A stretch of DNA of 64,000 nt from Bacillus alkalisoli. Its GTDB lineage: Bacteria > Bacillota > Bacilli > Bacillales > Bacillaceae_I. The notes below the pieces were generated by a model. It saw only the letters and a program-made list of their open reading frames with translations. It made no database searches and was not told where the DNA came from. Every line of letters begins with the position of its first letter. Within the stretch, counting starts at the first letter, position 1. The position numbers were made by a program, and so were the translations under genes. Positions 28,871 to 39,395 of this stretch are shown piece after piece. Where the stretch lies: the NCBI RefSeq assembly GCF_002797415.1, contig NZ_KZ454944.1:1258665-1322664 (forward strand). Direction: 5' to 3'.

Positions 28871-30649
28871 ATGCAAAAAACAACTTACAAAAGATTGAAA
28901 GTCGTTAGCTATCTTTTCATTATAGGTTTATTTTTCTTAATAATGCGGCTAATGCATATTCAACTAATTAGTCCTGAATCATTCTCTAAAAAAGACATAA
29001 ATTTAATAGAGGCAAGTGTTCAACAACGAACACAAGCATTAACGGTAGATGAAGGCAGAGGTAGGTTTGTAGACCGTAACAACAAACCTTTGACACATGA
29101 TTATTATCCAACTCTAATTCTTTTTCCTTTTTTACAAAAATTAGATTGGCCAAAAGATGAATTAGCATCTATACTTCAAATTTCTGAAACTCACTTGGAA
29201 GAAATCGTTCAAGAATTATCAGCTCCTGTTGTAGTAAGAGACTTAGGGAAACCATTAAAATTAACAGAAGAGCAAATGGAGAAAATTAATAGTTTAAAAT
29301 ACCCTGGCATTATCGCAATGTATAGGAGTTTTTCTTTAGATAAAAAGGCTGCAGAGCAACTGATTGGAATTACAGGAGAAAATGAAACGGAGTTTTTACG
29401 AAGATACAAAAAAAGAATAGAAAATCAATATATTTCGCCCAAAACGCCAATTGGTGTCACAGGGCTAGAGCAAGCTTTTGACGAATTTTTATTGCCTGAA
29501 GGTTCTACACAACTACTTTATCACGTAGATAGATATGGTGGCTCGTTATTTGGCATTGATGTGAGATATAGTGCACCGTCAAACCCCTTCTATCCACTTT
29601 CGATAAAAACGACGATTGATAGAGATGTTCAACTAATCGCTGAAGAAATTGCAAACGAGTATAAAATAAATAGGGGAGGAATTTTACTTCTAGACATCGA
29701 AACAAATGAAGTATTAGCAATGGTTTCTAAACCTTCGATTAATTGGAAGGACCCATTCTCCGATAACGGTACGAAGAATGTAATGGTGGAAAGACATTTT
29801 CCTGGTTCTGTTTTTAAAACAATCATTGCTGCAGGTGCTATCGAGGAGAATCTTGTATCACATAATCGAATGTTTGATTGTAACTTAGATATGTATGGGG
29901 AATCAAAAGATAATAAAGGATTATTAGACTTTGAGGCAAGCTTTGCACAAAGCTGTAATTACACGTTTGCTAAACTTGGCCAAGAGTTAGAAAATCGTCA
30001 TACCGGTTCTATCGAAGGATATTCAGAGAAACTAGGGCTTTTAACGGAAGTGGTTTGGCAAGGAGATGTTTTTCATTTCCATGAATTCCATCAACTTCCA
30101 CAAGAGGAAACCGGAATGGTAATGGCTGAAGATAATGGAGACCAATATGGAAAAGATATTGCCCAAACATCTATCGGACAAAGAGAAGTGAAGGTTACTC
30201 CTATTGCAGTTGCCAATATGATGGCAACGATTGCTAGAGGTGGAAAAGCCAAACAAGTAAAAATAGTGAAAGAATTAGATTATAAAAACGGAACAATGCT
30301 TTATTCCTTTCCAAATCACGAACTGTCTGTTGATTCTGTTTCTAAGTATACGGTGATGAAGCTACAGCATATGCTTCGGGAAGTTGTAGAACATGAAAAT
30401 GGCACAGGTAGAAGGTTTCAGACCTTACCTTACGGGGTAGCAGGTAAAAGTGGGACTGCCCAAACTGGATTGAAAAGCAGTGGTGGACAGGAGCTTGTAC
30501 ATCGTTGGTTTGCTGGGTATTTTCCATTCGAAAACCCTAAATATTCATTAGTTGTAGTGGAACTAGACGTAGTGAATGAACAAAGCTCTGTCACGAGCAT
30601 GTATTATGATATGGTAAACAAACTATACCAGTACAACGAGCTCCAATGA
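28871..30649 (+). CDS. pbpI: Penicillin-binding protein, PbpI (YrrR)-like transpeptidase
   Basis: A class B penicillin-binding protein of 592 residues. One N-terminal membrane helix (about 10-30), a dimerisation domain with DEGRGRFVDRNNKPLT, then the transpeptidase domain. The catalytic serine is in GSVFKTI (SxxK, near 310), SCN lies in AQSCNYTFAK, and the third motif KSGTAQTG is near 530. It cross-links peptidoglycan outside the membrane; B. subtilis pbpI is linked to sporulation or stress. ATG 28871 is preferred to GTG 28859, which sits on the ribosome site. Confidence 0.92.
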   Translation: MQKTTYKRLKVVSYLFIIGLFFLIMRLMHIQLISPESFSKKDINLIEASVQQRTQALTVDEGRGRFVDRNNKPLTHDYYPTLILFPFLQKLDWPKDELASILQISETHLEEIVQELSAPVVVRDLGKPLKLTEEQMEKINSLKYPGIIAMYRSFSLDKKAAEQLIGITGENETEFLRRYKKRIENQYISPKTPIGVTGLEQAFDEFLLPEGSTQLLYHVDRYGGSLFGIDVRYSAPSNPFYPLSIKTTIDRDVQLIAEEIANEYKINRGGILLLDIETNEVLAMVSKPSINWKDPFSDNGTKNVMVERHFPGSVFKTIIAAGAIEENLVSHNRMFDCNLDMYGESKDNKGLLDFEASFAQSCNYTFAKLGQELENRHTGSIEGYSEKLGLLTEVVWQGDVFHFHEFHQLPQEETGMVMAEDNGDQYGKDIAQTSIGQREVKVTPIAVANMMATIARGGKAKQVKIVKELDYKNGTMLYSFPNHELSVDSVSKYTVMKLQHMLREVVEHENGTGRRFQTLPYGVAGKSGTAQTGLKSSGGQELVHRWFAGYFPFENPKYSLVVVELDVVNEQSSVTSMYYDMVNKLYQYNELQ

Positions 30650-30762
30650 CATTTGGCACTTTTCATAAATAGACAGAGATGTTAGAATGATACTTTAGAA
30701 AAGGGTGTTTCTGTAATAAATGTTGCTTGTTAGTGTGGGAGTTTAATATCATTACTGAGTTG

Positions 30763-30869
30763 GTTGGAGCGGAGGGCACTTGACTCCTGCGGGAAGAAGA
30801 GGGAAGGCTGAGACCCCACAGGCTCAGCTCCCTCCCCGCGGAAAGCAAGTGCCTGCAGCGGAAACCAAC
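30763..30869 (+). repeat. GC-rich palindromic element, copy 5
   Basis: Core begins GTTGGAGCGGAGGGCACTTG and ends GCCTGCAGCGGAAACCAAC, with the GACTCCTGCGGGAA and CCGCGGAAAGC blocks. Flanking GGCACTTTTCATAAA (30656 on) and AAAAAGAGCC (to 30914) look like degenerate element ends, so the full unit may fill the entire pbpI-yrrS gap. Confidence 0.8.
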
Positions 30870-30950
30870 GGACGTCCTTAGTAATATTAAAAAGCATTTA
30901 TTTAAAAAGAGCCTTAGCAAAAGATAAGTTTTGACCAGGAGGAGAAACAA

Positions 30951-31622
30951 ATGTCTTACGATTTAGGATCAAGATATAAAAGAACTTCAAAAAAGAAAAA
31001 AGCTAATACGGTTTTAAATATATTAATCGGTGTTGTTTTTGTTGCTATTATATTTTTAGGTAGTTCGTTATTTTTCGGTAAAGGCAACAATACCGAACAA
31101 GCTACAACAGAACAAGACCAAACAAAAATTGGCACAGAAGTAGAAGAGAACGATGATGAAACAGAAGAAAAGGAAGAACCGAAGGAAGAGCCTAAAGAAG
31201 AAGAGGAACTACCTGAAGAAGAGAAAGAATCTCAAGTAACAGAAGAACCTGTCGAAGAAGAGCCAGCTACTGAGGACGAAGAAGTAGTGGAAGAAGATTC
31301 TAACGATCCTCAAGTAAAGCAAGTGATTACTAATTCAAGTTGGGCACCAGTAGGAACAACTCAATCGGAGCCACATACATCAATTTACGATTCTAGTCAT
31401 GTTGACTGGGCGGAAAAAATAAAAGCCATCAACTTGGCATTAGGAAAATCAGAAAGTGACTATACGTTATGGTTTTTAGGTAATGGTGGAGATGCACATT
31501 CTGCGATTGCACGTGTAACGGTTAAAGGTACATCAGAACATTACCGAGTATATCTTCAATGGGTAACAAATCAAGGGTGGAAGCCTGTAAAGATGGAACG
31601 AACAAAAGATCAAAATATATAA
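30951..31622 (+). CDS. yrrS: Membrane-anchored DUF1510 protein YrrS
   Basis: 223 residues: a basic cytosolic N-terminus, one membrane helix (about 24-43), a long Glu-rich low-complexity linker (about 55-120), and the conserved C-terminal DUF1510 domain from about 125 (ITNSSWAPVGTTQSEPHTS... WVTNQGWKPVKMERT). The outer domain is probably extracellular, linked by its neighbour pbpI to wall synthesis or sporulation. RBS AGGAGG. In B. subtilis yrrS and pbpI form one operon; here a repeat element and about 300 nt separate them. Confidence 0.9.
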   Translation: MSYDLGSRYKRTSKKKKANTVLNILIGVVFVAIIFLGSSLFFGKGNNTEQATTEQDQTKIGTEVEENDDETEEKEEPKEEPKEEEELPEEEKESQVTEEPVEEEPATEDEEVVEEDSNDPQVKQVITNSSWAPVGTTQSEPHTSIYDSSHVDWAEKIKAINLALGKSESDYTLWFLGNGGDAHSAIARVTVKGTSEHYRVYLQWVTNQGWKPVKMERTKDQNI

Positions 31623-31628
31623 AAAATA

Positions 31629-31670
31629 AAAATCAGTGTGCCTAACGTATAGGTGCACTGATTTTTTTGA
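31629..31670 (+). terminator. Terminator after yrrS
   Basis: AAATCAGTGTGCCTA pairs with TAGGTGCACTGATTT, followed by TTTT. Confidence 0.9.
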
Positions 31671-31729
31671 AAAAAGAAGGGGAACTAGTTTAACGTAAAG
31701 AAATATCACTAGAAGCTGGAGGTGAGTTT

Positions 31730-32182
31730 ATTAGTAATCTGCAAAAAGCAGTTATTTACGTTTGTTCTGCTCTTTATTTATTTGTTCTAAGTTATTTATT
31801 ATTCTTCTCACACTACCGTAGTGCCGTTTCAGGAGTTGTTGATTACAACATAATACCTTTTCGGTCTATTGTTAGGGACATATCAAGTTATAATGGACTT
31901 GAGTTACGAATGCTAACCGATAATTTTTTTGGCAATATATTTGCTTTTTTGCCATTAGGTTTTTTCAGTTCTTTGCTGTTTAAGCGACTTCGTTCGATAG
32001 GGATGATTTTTTTACTATCAATGGGGGTTTCTGTAACGGTTGAGTTGCTCCAGCTTACATTTAAATTGGGAAGTTTAGATATTGATGATGTTATTCTAAA
32101 TACGCTAGGTGGGACAATTGGCTACATAACGTTTAAGTTATTGCAAAAAGGAAGAGGATATATAGTGTCGAGTGCAAAATAA
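31730..32182 (+). CDS. VanZ-family membrane protein (probable ATT start)
   Basis: An open frame of 150 codons. From residue 1 it reads ISNLQKAVIYVCSALYLFVL, a membrane helix; then YNIIPFRSI and the VanZ signatures NIFAFLPLGFF and VELLQL...DIDDVILNTLGGTIGY, with four membrane segments in all. The family is named after a teicoplanin-resistance protein; the role of chromosomal members is unclear. The conserved N-terminal half has no ATG, GTG or TTG before position 31910. The strong site GGAGGTG (31718-31724) points to ATT 31730, or CTG 31739, as start. An ATG start at 31910 would delete the first helix and the conserved NIIPF region. Confidence 0.8.
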   Translation: MSNLQKAVIYVCSALYLFVLSYLLFFSHYRSAVSGVVDYNIIPFRSIVRDISSYNGLELRMLTDNFFGNIFAFLPLGFFSSLLFKRLRSIGMIFLLSMGVSVTVELLQLTFKLGSLDIDDVILNTLGGTIGYITFKLLQKGRGYIVSSAK

Positions 32183-32199
32183 AGCTGCACTCGAACTAG

Positions 32200-32409
32200 T
32201 TATCCTTTTTTTAACTTAAAATGAACAACAGCACTATAATAGGTTCTCCCTTCTTCTGAAACGTGCATTTGATGAGAAACAGAATGAACAGAAAGAAGAA
32301 TCGCTCGATTATGTTCAATTTGCTCATTTATCTTCTGCTGCAAAATCTTCAAACTCGTCGCCTCAAAAAACTCCACTTTATCCTCTAATAACTGAAAATC
32401 TAAATTCAT
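32200..32409 (-). CDS. yrzA: DUF2536 protein YrzA
   Basis: 69 residues, MNLDFQLLEDKVEFFEATSL then LLSVHSVSHQMHV and a C-terminal YYSAVVHFKLKK, matching YrzA of B. subtilis. Small, soluble, function unknown. ATG 32409 follows AAAGGA by about 11 nt. The frame continues to 32472, but that extra part falls in the edge of a repeat element and is not conserved. It is convergent with the VanZ gene, separated by 17 nt. Confidence 0.85.
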   Translation of the reverse strand: MNLDFQLLEDKVEFFEATSLKILQQKINEQIEHNRAILLSVHSVSHQMHVSEEGRTYYSAVVHFKLKKG

Positions 32410-32509
32410 CTGATAATATTCCTTTCTAGTGTTGTTAATTAATTTATTATTAAAATTTAGCTCTGTTTGCATACTTTGTTGTTTTTTATTAATTTTAGCA
32501 ATTGAACGT

Positions 32510-32720
32510 TATCCGTTCCTTTCCGCTGCAGGCACTGGCTTTCCGCGGGGAGCGCAGAGGAAGGTTATTTTCACTATCGTGAAAAAACCTACTCCTCGGT
32601 GTACCGCCTATGGGGTCTCACGCTTCGCTCTACTACCCGCAGGAGTCCAGTGCCTTCCGCTCCAATCCACTCTTGTTATTTAACAAAGCAAAAAGCAACA
32701 ATCAATACGAAAAGAGCCTA
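32510..32720 (-). repeat. GC-rich palindromic element, copy 6, with internal insertion
   Basis: Same core as copy 2 (TCCGCTGCAGGCACTGG ... CCAGTGCCTTCCGCT) and the same right flank AAAAGCAACAAT ... AAAAGAGCCT ending at 32720. In place of the roughly 25 bp between the GGGGAGCG and ACCGCCT blocks of copy 2 it carries about 53 bp including its own hairpin (AGGTTATTTTCAC against GTGAAAAAACCT). Confidence 0.8.
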
Positions 32721-32739
32721 ATATTTATAAACCGATCTA

Positions 32740-32872
32740 GCTGTTGATTTCCGCGCAAGTTGGAGACTCCTGCGGGAGAAGCGAGGGACGGGAGACCCCA
32801 CAGGCGCGAATGCGCCGAGGAGGCTCCCGACTCGCCCGCGGAAAGCGGAGACTTGCGCGGAAATCAACAGCG
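32740..32872 (+). repeat. GC-rich palindromic element, copy 7
   Basis: Very regular copy: outer arms GCTGTTGATTTCCGCGCAAG and CTTGCGCGGAAATCAACAGC are perfect complements, with GGAGACTCCTGCGGGAG, a GCGCCGAGGAGGCTCCC block and CCGCGGAAAGCGGAG inside. It lies directly beside copy 6, upstream of the yrrT operon promoter. Confidence 0.85.
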
Positions 32873-32987
32873 GCATAATAGAGTCAAGAAAAATTAAGTA
32901 AAGTATGTATCTACTTTACCAAACATTTTCATTGATGAAAACAACGAACTATGTTAATTTAAGAACAGTTATTATTTTAATTCATAC

Positions 32988-33010
32988 TATACTTATAGGA
33001 ATTATATAAA
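32988..33010 (+). promoter_or_regulatory. Candidate -10 and CymR-type operator before yrrT
   Basis: TATACT (32988-32993) may serve as -10. It is overlapped by CTTATAGGAATTATA, which resembles the GGAATTAT-type sites bound by CymR in Bacillus and Staphylococcus sulfur operons. The place and gene content fit CymR repression. The match is by eye and no good -35 is present. Confidence 0.45.
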
Positions 33011-33029
33011 TTAAAGCGGAGTGATACTC

Positions 33030-33671
33030 ATGGGTAGAGAATTTGTTGAGCTTTTTGACAACTGGGCAAACTATTATGATGATACAGTTTCTGGTCATGA
33101 TGAAGAATATAAAGAAGTATTTCGTGGATATGACGATATTTTGGCTGATGTAGCGCAAAAATCGATTGGAACAGTTTTAGAATTTGGAGTAGGTACAGGA
33201 AACTTAACAAAAAAGTTAGTAGAACGAGGCCATACAATTTACGGCGTGGAACCAAATGAAACAATGAGAAATAAGGCAGCAGAAAAGTTGCCAGCAACCG
33301 CTTATTTGTATGATGGAGACTTTATTCAATATCCCGAGCTGCCTTCAGAAGTCAATTCCATCGTATCTACGTATGCGTTTCATCATTTAACCGACGATGA
33401 AAAAACTCAAGCCATACAACAATATGGAAAGATGTTAGCGAAAGATGGTAAAATAGTATTCGCTGATACAATGTTTGAAAATAAAGAAGCTTACGTAAAG
33501 ACAATCAAACAAGTTGAAAAAAGAGGTTTTTTGAGTTTATCAAAAGACTTACAATCCGAATACTACACAACAATCCCAGTCTTGAAGGAATTGTTGGAAT
33601 CAAACGGGTTTAACGTAACATTTTTACGTTTTAACCATTTCGTATGGGTATTAGAAGCGATTAAAAAATAA
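33030..33671 (+). CDS. yrrT: Class I SAM-dependent methyltransferase YrrT
   Basis: 213 residues. The SAM-binding loop VLEFGVGTGNLTKKL lies near 50-64, then IYGVEPNE and the post-I motif. In B. subtilis yrrT is the first gene of the operon that converts methionine-derived SAM/SAH to cysteine; its substrate is not firmly known. ATG 33030 follows GGAGTG by about 7 nt; an in-frame GTG at 33021 overlaps that site. mtnN starts 60 nt after its stop. Confidence 0.9.
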   Translation: MGREFVELFDNWANYYDDTVSGHDEEYKEVFRGYDDILADVAQKSIGTVLEFGVGTGNLTKKLVERGHTIYGVEPNETMRNKAAEKLPATAYLYDGDFIQYPELPSEVNSIVSTYAFHHLTDDEKTQAIQQYGKMLAKDGKIVFADTMFENKEAYVKTIKQVEKRGFLSLSKDLQSEYYTTIPVLKELLESNGFNVTFLRFNHFVWVLEAIKK

Positions 33672-33731
33672 GTCTTGATTAGTCTACGAAGCTCACTAAT
33701 TAGCACAATATATAGAAAAGAGGGCTTACAC

Positions 33732-34430
33732 ATGAATATCGCAATTATCGGAGCAATGGAAGAAGAAGTAACGATCTTAAGAGACAAACTAGAAGACAAA
33801 ACAACTACAGTTGTTGCAGGCTGTGAGTATTATACAGGAACAATCAATGGTGCAAGTGTTATTTTAGGGAAATCTGGAATAGGAAAAGTAAACGCAGCAT
33901 TAAGTACAGCATTACTTTTAGAAAGATTTTCTCCAGATGTAGTTATTAATACAGGTTCTGCTGGTGGCTTCTTATCTACTTTAAACGTAGGCGATGTAGT
34001 TATTTCCTCAGAAGTTCGTCACCACGATGTAGACGTGACTGCTTTTGGATATGAATATGGCCAAGTACCAGGAATGCCAGCAGCTTTTACAGCGGATGGC
34101 AAACTAATTGAAGTAGCAAAAAAAGCGGCTGAAAATGTGCAAGGCATGCAAATTGTAGAAGGATTAATTGCAACTGGTGACTCTTTCATGAACGATCCAG
34201 TTCGCGTTGAGTATGTTCGTGAAAAAATGCCTGAATTATATGCAGCAGAAATGGAAGCTGCTGCAATCGCTCAAGTTTGTCATTCCTTTAATACGCCATT
34301 CGTCGTAATTCGTGCATTATCAGATATCGCTGGAAAAGAGTCCAACGTATCGTTTGAGCAATTTTTAGTAAAAGCAGCAGAAAACTCTTCTCAATTAATT
34401 GAAAATATGTTAACTGAACTACAAGCATAA
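33732..34430 (+). CDS. mtnN: 5'-methylthioadenosine/S-adenosylhomocysteine nucleosidase
   Basis: 232 residues, the usual Pfs/MtnN length. It opens [16 protein letters not shown], with the catalytic base Glu12 in the MEEE stretch; [23 protein letters not shown] and RALSDIAG supply the substrate glutamate and catalytic aspartate. It cleaves MTA and SAH to adenine plus methylthioribose or S-ribosylhomocysteine, feeding homocysteine to MccA/MccB. ATG 33732 follows AGAGGG; the longer upstream frame is not conserved. Confidence 0.96.
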   Translation: MNIAIIGAMEEEVTILRDKLEDKTTTVVAGCEYYTGTINGASVILGKSGIGKVNAALSTALLLERFSPDVVINTGSAGGFLSTLNVGDVVISSEVRHHDVDVTAFGYEYGQVPGMPAAFTADGKLIEVAKKAAENVQGMQIVEGLIATGDSFMNDPVRVEYVREKMPELYAAEMEAAAIAQVCHSFNTPFVVIRALSDIAGKESNVSFEQFLVKAAENSSQLIENMLTELQA

Positions 34431-34454
34431 TTTTTGATAAGGGGATGGGGAAAC

Positions 34455-36516
<2,062 letters not shown>

Positions 36517-36531
36517 ATGTAATAGTGTTGC

Positions 36532-36561
36532 CCCACTTTCCTTTGGAGAGTGGGTTTTTTT
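36532..36561 (+). terminator. Terminator of the yrrT-mccB operon
   Basis: CCCACTTTCC pairs with GGAGAGTGGG, followed by a run of T. Confidence 0.88.
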
Positions 36562-36631
36562 ATGTGTATTGTAGTATATAAATCTGGTTTTATAGTTTAA
36601 TTCTAGTTTTTTTTGCGTAGAAAAATATCCA

Positions 36632-36797
36632 ATCGGCGATAATGTAGAATTTATCGGCGAAAATCCCCATTCTATCGGCGAAAATCAAAGGTTAATCAGC
36701 GAAAATCGCAAATCAATCGGCGAGGGAATAGTCTTTATCGGCGACAGGACAGTGTTATCGGCGAAACTTCCACTTTACCGGCGAAAATCTTATGGGT
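36632..36797. repeat. 21-nt periodic array with ATCGGCGAAAATC core
   Basis: Eight units with cores at 36632, 36653, 36674, 36695, 36716, 36737, 36757 and 36777: five exact 21-nt steps and then two of 20. The first eight bases ATCGGCGA are conserved (one ATCAGCGA, one ACCGGCGA), the next five less so, and the rest varies. It lies in the gap between the mccB terminator and the M32 peptidase promoter and does not code. Confidence 0.88.
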
Positions 36798-36856
36798 CTA
36801 TTCAGTTACAGCATTCCTCATCGTATGCGTTGTTCAAAAATGTCTAACTAAAACAT

Positions 36857-36885
36857 TCGTCAACCGAAACAAACCCTGTTATAAT
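36857..36885 (+). promoter_or_regulatory. Candidate sigma-A promoter of the M32 carboxypeptidase
   Basis: TCGTCA (36857-36862), a 17-nt spacer and TATAAT (36880-36885), about 50 nt before the start codon. It lies just beyond the 21-nt array. Confidence 0.6.
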
Positions 36886-36935
36886 CAAAGTAGAATACAT
36901 AATATTCTTAATACTTTAAATGTTGGGGGAAAACA

Positions 36936-38471
36936 ATGACTACTTCACAAGTTTTAAATGAACAAGTACAACAAGCGATCGACACGTTTACAAAACTAGA
37001 TGAAAAGCTTTGTCATTATAGTGACGTACTAGGTTTACTCGGTTGGGACTCTAAGACAATCGCACCGAAAAAAGGTCGCAAGCTTTTTGGAAAAGCAATT
37101 GGTACACTTTCAACAGAAGCTTTCAAACTATCCATTTCAGAAGAAATGGCAAAATGCTTAGAAGTGTTAACACAAGAGGAAGTATATAGCCAATTAGACG
37201 AAGTAACACAAGCATGTGTAAGAGAAAGAAAAAATAACTTTGAGAAATCTTCCAAAATACCTGCGGAAGAATACCAAGCGTATGTTATTTTAGTAAACAA
37301 TGCAAACCAAGCTTGGGAAGACGCACGTGAAAATAATGACTTCGCTTCTTTTGCACCAATGTTAGAAGAAGTAGTGGCATTCAAAAAGAAATTCGCGGGA
37401 TATTATGGCTACGAAGGTCATCCATACAACGCACTGTTAAACGAATATGAGCCAGGATTAACAGTAGAGAAGTTAGATCCTTTATTCAAAGAATTACGTG
37501 AAAAGAGTGTAGACTTACTTAAGCGTATTAAAGCTTCAGAAGCTCAACCACGTACCGATATTTTTGAACAAAAGTTTGACATTGAAGCACAAAAGAAATT
37601 TAACCAATTTATTTTACCTTTAATCGGTTTTGATATGGAAGGCGGACGCTTAGACGAAACAGTTCACCCATTCGCATCTTCTATCAACACAGGTGATGTT
37701 CGTATCACTACACGCTACCAACAAGACAACGTAAGATCAGCTATTTTCGGTACCATCCACGAAGCTGGTCACGGGATGTATGAACAAGGAGTAAACGAAG
37801 CATACGAAGGTCGCGTAATTCGCCGCGGAGCATCATTTGGAATTCACGAATCACAATCTCGTTTCTTAGAAAACATGGTTGCAAGAAGCAGAGAGTTCTG
37901 GAACCATTTCTATGCTGATTTACAAAAGCATTTCCCAGTGCAACTGAATGACGTATCTTTAGACGATTTTTATCGTGCAATCAACCATGTAGATTCCACG
38001 TTAATCCGCGTAGAAGCAGATGAGTTAACGTATAACTTACACATTATGATTCGTTATGAAATTGAAAAAGCACTATTCGGTGGAGAAATCGAAGTGGCAG
38101 ACTTACCAAAAGTGTGGAACGAGAAAATCGAAGAATACTTAGGAGTTACTCCTCCAAACGACACATTAGGAGTGCTACAAGATATTCACTGGTCATTCGG
38201 TGGATTCGGGTACTTCCCATCCTATTCTTTAGGAAACCTGTATGCTGCACAAATGCTTTATACAATCTTAAAAGAAATGCCTGATTTCTATGACAGCATT
38301 GAAGCAGGTAACTTCCAAGCAATTCGTGAGTGGTTAAGAGAAAATGTTCACCAATATGGTAAGCTTTATTCTCCAAACGATTTAATCGTAAAAATCACTG
38401 GTGAAGAACTAGATGCTAAATATCTTGTAAAATATTTAGAAGAAAAATACGCAGAAGTTTATAAGTTATAA
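36936..38471 (+). CDS. M32-family metallocarboxypeptidase (thermostable carboxypeptidase 1-like)
   Basis: 511 residues, the normal M32 length. The zinc motif HEAGH lies in IFGTIHEAGHGMYEQG (about 278), with the third ligand Glu in the downstream helix (GIHESQSRFLENM), and the family motifs HPFASSINTGDVRITTRY and GYFPSYSLGNLYAAQM are present. It removes C-terminal residues from peptides, probably in the cytosol as no signal peptide is seen. The B. subtilis counterpart is YpwA. It starts behind GGGGGA and shares a terminator with the convergent neighbour. Confidence 0.95.
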   Translation: MTTSQVLNEQVQQAIDTFTKLDEKLCHYSDVLGLLGWDSKTIAPKKGRKLFGKAIGTLSTEAFKLSISEEMAKCLEVLTQEEVYSQLDEVTQACVRERKNNFEKSSKIPAEEYQAYVILVNNANQAWEDARENNDFASFAPMLEEVVAFKKKFAGYYGYEGHPYNALLNEYEPGLTVEKLDPLFKELREKSVDLLKRIKASEAQPRTDIFEQKFDIEAQKKFNQFILPLIGFDMEGGRLDETVHPFASSINTGDVRITTRYQQDNVRSAIFGTIHEAGHGMYEQGVNEAYEGRVIRRGASFGIHESQSRFLENMVARSREFWNHFYADLQKHFPVQLNDVSLDDFYRAINHVDSTLIRVEADELTYNLHIMIRYEIEKALFGGEIEVADLPKVWNEKIEEYLGVTPPNDTLGVLQDIHWSFGGFGYFPSYSLGNLYAAQMLYTILKEMPDFYDSIEAGNFQAIREWLRENVHQYGKLYSPNDLIVKITGEELDAKYLVKYLEEKYAEVYKL

Positions 38472-38472
38472 T

Positions 38473-38512
38473 AAAAAAAGCTGAGAACTCTTCATTGAAT
38501 TCTCAGCTTTTA
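38473..38512. terminator. Bidirectional terminator after the M32 peptidase
   Basis: AAAAGCTGAGAACTC pairs with GAATTCTCAGCTTTT, with T-runs on both strands. It also ends the leftward gene at 38510. Confidence 0.85.
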
Positions 38513-39178
38513 TTCTATTTCTAGAAAATTTATATCTTCAACTTTAAATATCCCGTCAGCATATTCAAAACTAATAGTTAACTGACCAACACTAGAAGAA
38601 GGTGCCACTTGCCCGTAAAGTGAAGCCACAAGTTGATTATTTTCCGCATCAAACTTCACAATGTTTCCAAAATACACATTCTCAAATCTATGTTCATTGG
38701 GAATATGGCTAATATCAATTATATATTTTTTATTACTTATAGTAATCTCTACAGTATCTTGTAAAATAGTTGATTTTACATTATTTGCAACAACAGAAAG
38801 TGGGTCTGCCACTTTTACTTCTTTCATTTCATTTTTTTCATATTGAAGCACATGAACTTCCTGGTCCAAGACAGCTGTTCCATACCCTTTTGTTAAAACA
38901 ATGACTATCTCCGGTAATTGGTCACCACTAATGTCTTCTACGATTATTTTTGGCGCATACGTATGGTTTGTAACATTTACCCAACTAGCCTTTGAAATAA
39001 TGCCACCTTTATAAACTAGTTGAATATCTTCATACATGCCGTTTCGCTTTTGAGCATATAAGAAAACTTGATTGGATTTAGAACTAGCCACCACTTCATA
39101 ATCTTCCATGGCAGCAAAGGAAAAGTTCGGAAAGAAACTAGTAAAGAGAAAAGATAAGACAACTATAATCTTTTTCAT
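38510..39178 (-). CDS. Secreted hypothetical protein
   Basis: About 222 residues with a clear signal peptide (MKKIIVVLSFLF ... SFA, cleavage near residue 22). The mature part is beta-rich and includes PKIIVEDISGDQLPEIVIVL, a stretch resembling FG-GAP/VCBS-type calcium loops, which fits an extracellular beta-propeller-like fold. Function unknown. ATG 39178 is preferred over ATG 39181 by spacing from GAGGTG. It marks the left edge of the accessory region rich in exported proteins. Confidence 0.75.
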   Translation of the reverse strand: MKKIIVVLSFLFTSFFPNFSFAAMEDYEVVASSKSNQVFLYAQKRNGMYEDIQLVYKGGIISKASWVNVTNHTYAPKIIVEDISGDQLPEIVIVLTKGYGTAVLDQEVHVLQYEKNEMKEVKVADPLSVVANNVKSTILQDTVEITISNKKYIIDISHIPNEHRFENVYFGNIVKFDAENNQLVASLYGQVAPSSSVGQLTISFEYADGIFKVEDINFLEIE

Positions 39179-39236
39179 CATAGAACACCTCAGTATAGTG
39201 TTCCCACAAAATTAGAATTTCAATATATTTTCGCCG

Positions 39237-39395
39237 TTAAGCTACCGAAACAATAACCATTACGATACATAGGCAAAAACAAATGGAAGATAACAAATTA
39301 TGACTTGGATCGCTGTCATCTTGGAGTGCTTTTATTAAGTACGAGACAAAGAAAAAGGCAAACAAAGCAGCTAAAAAGGTCGTTAAAAGAATCAT
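39237..39395 (-). CDS. Small two-helix membrane protein
   Basis: 52 residues with hydrophobic segments at about 3-20 and 36-52 joined by a polar LQDDSDPSHN loop. The ribosome site GGGAGG lies about 9 nt before ATG. It sits upstream of, and in the same direction as, the secreted protein gene. Unknown function. Confidence 0.55.
   Translation of the reverse strand: MILLTTFLAALFAFFFVSYLIKALQDDSDPSHNLLSSICFCLCIVMVIVSVA

Noticed and set aside
32410-32472. Longer YrzA starting at 32472
   Set aside because: The added 21 residues fall into the edge of a repeat element. AAAGGA before ATG 32409 and the known family length support the shorter form.
32429-32683. ORFs within the GC-rich palindromic elements
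   Set aside because: Several elements contain open frames on one or both strands, but these arise from the palindromic repeat and lack ribosome sites.
32873-33029. SAM riboswitch (S-box) before the methionine-to-cysteine operon
   Set aside because: The interval is short and AT-rich, with no terminator or conserved S-box core. CymR-type control is the better explanation.
36632-36797. CRISPR array
   Set aside because: Cores of 8-13 nt and total units of 21 nt do not fit any CRISPR type, and no cas genes are in the window.
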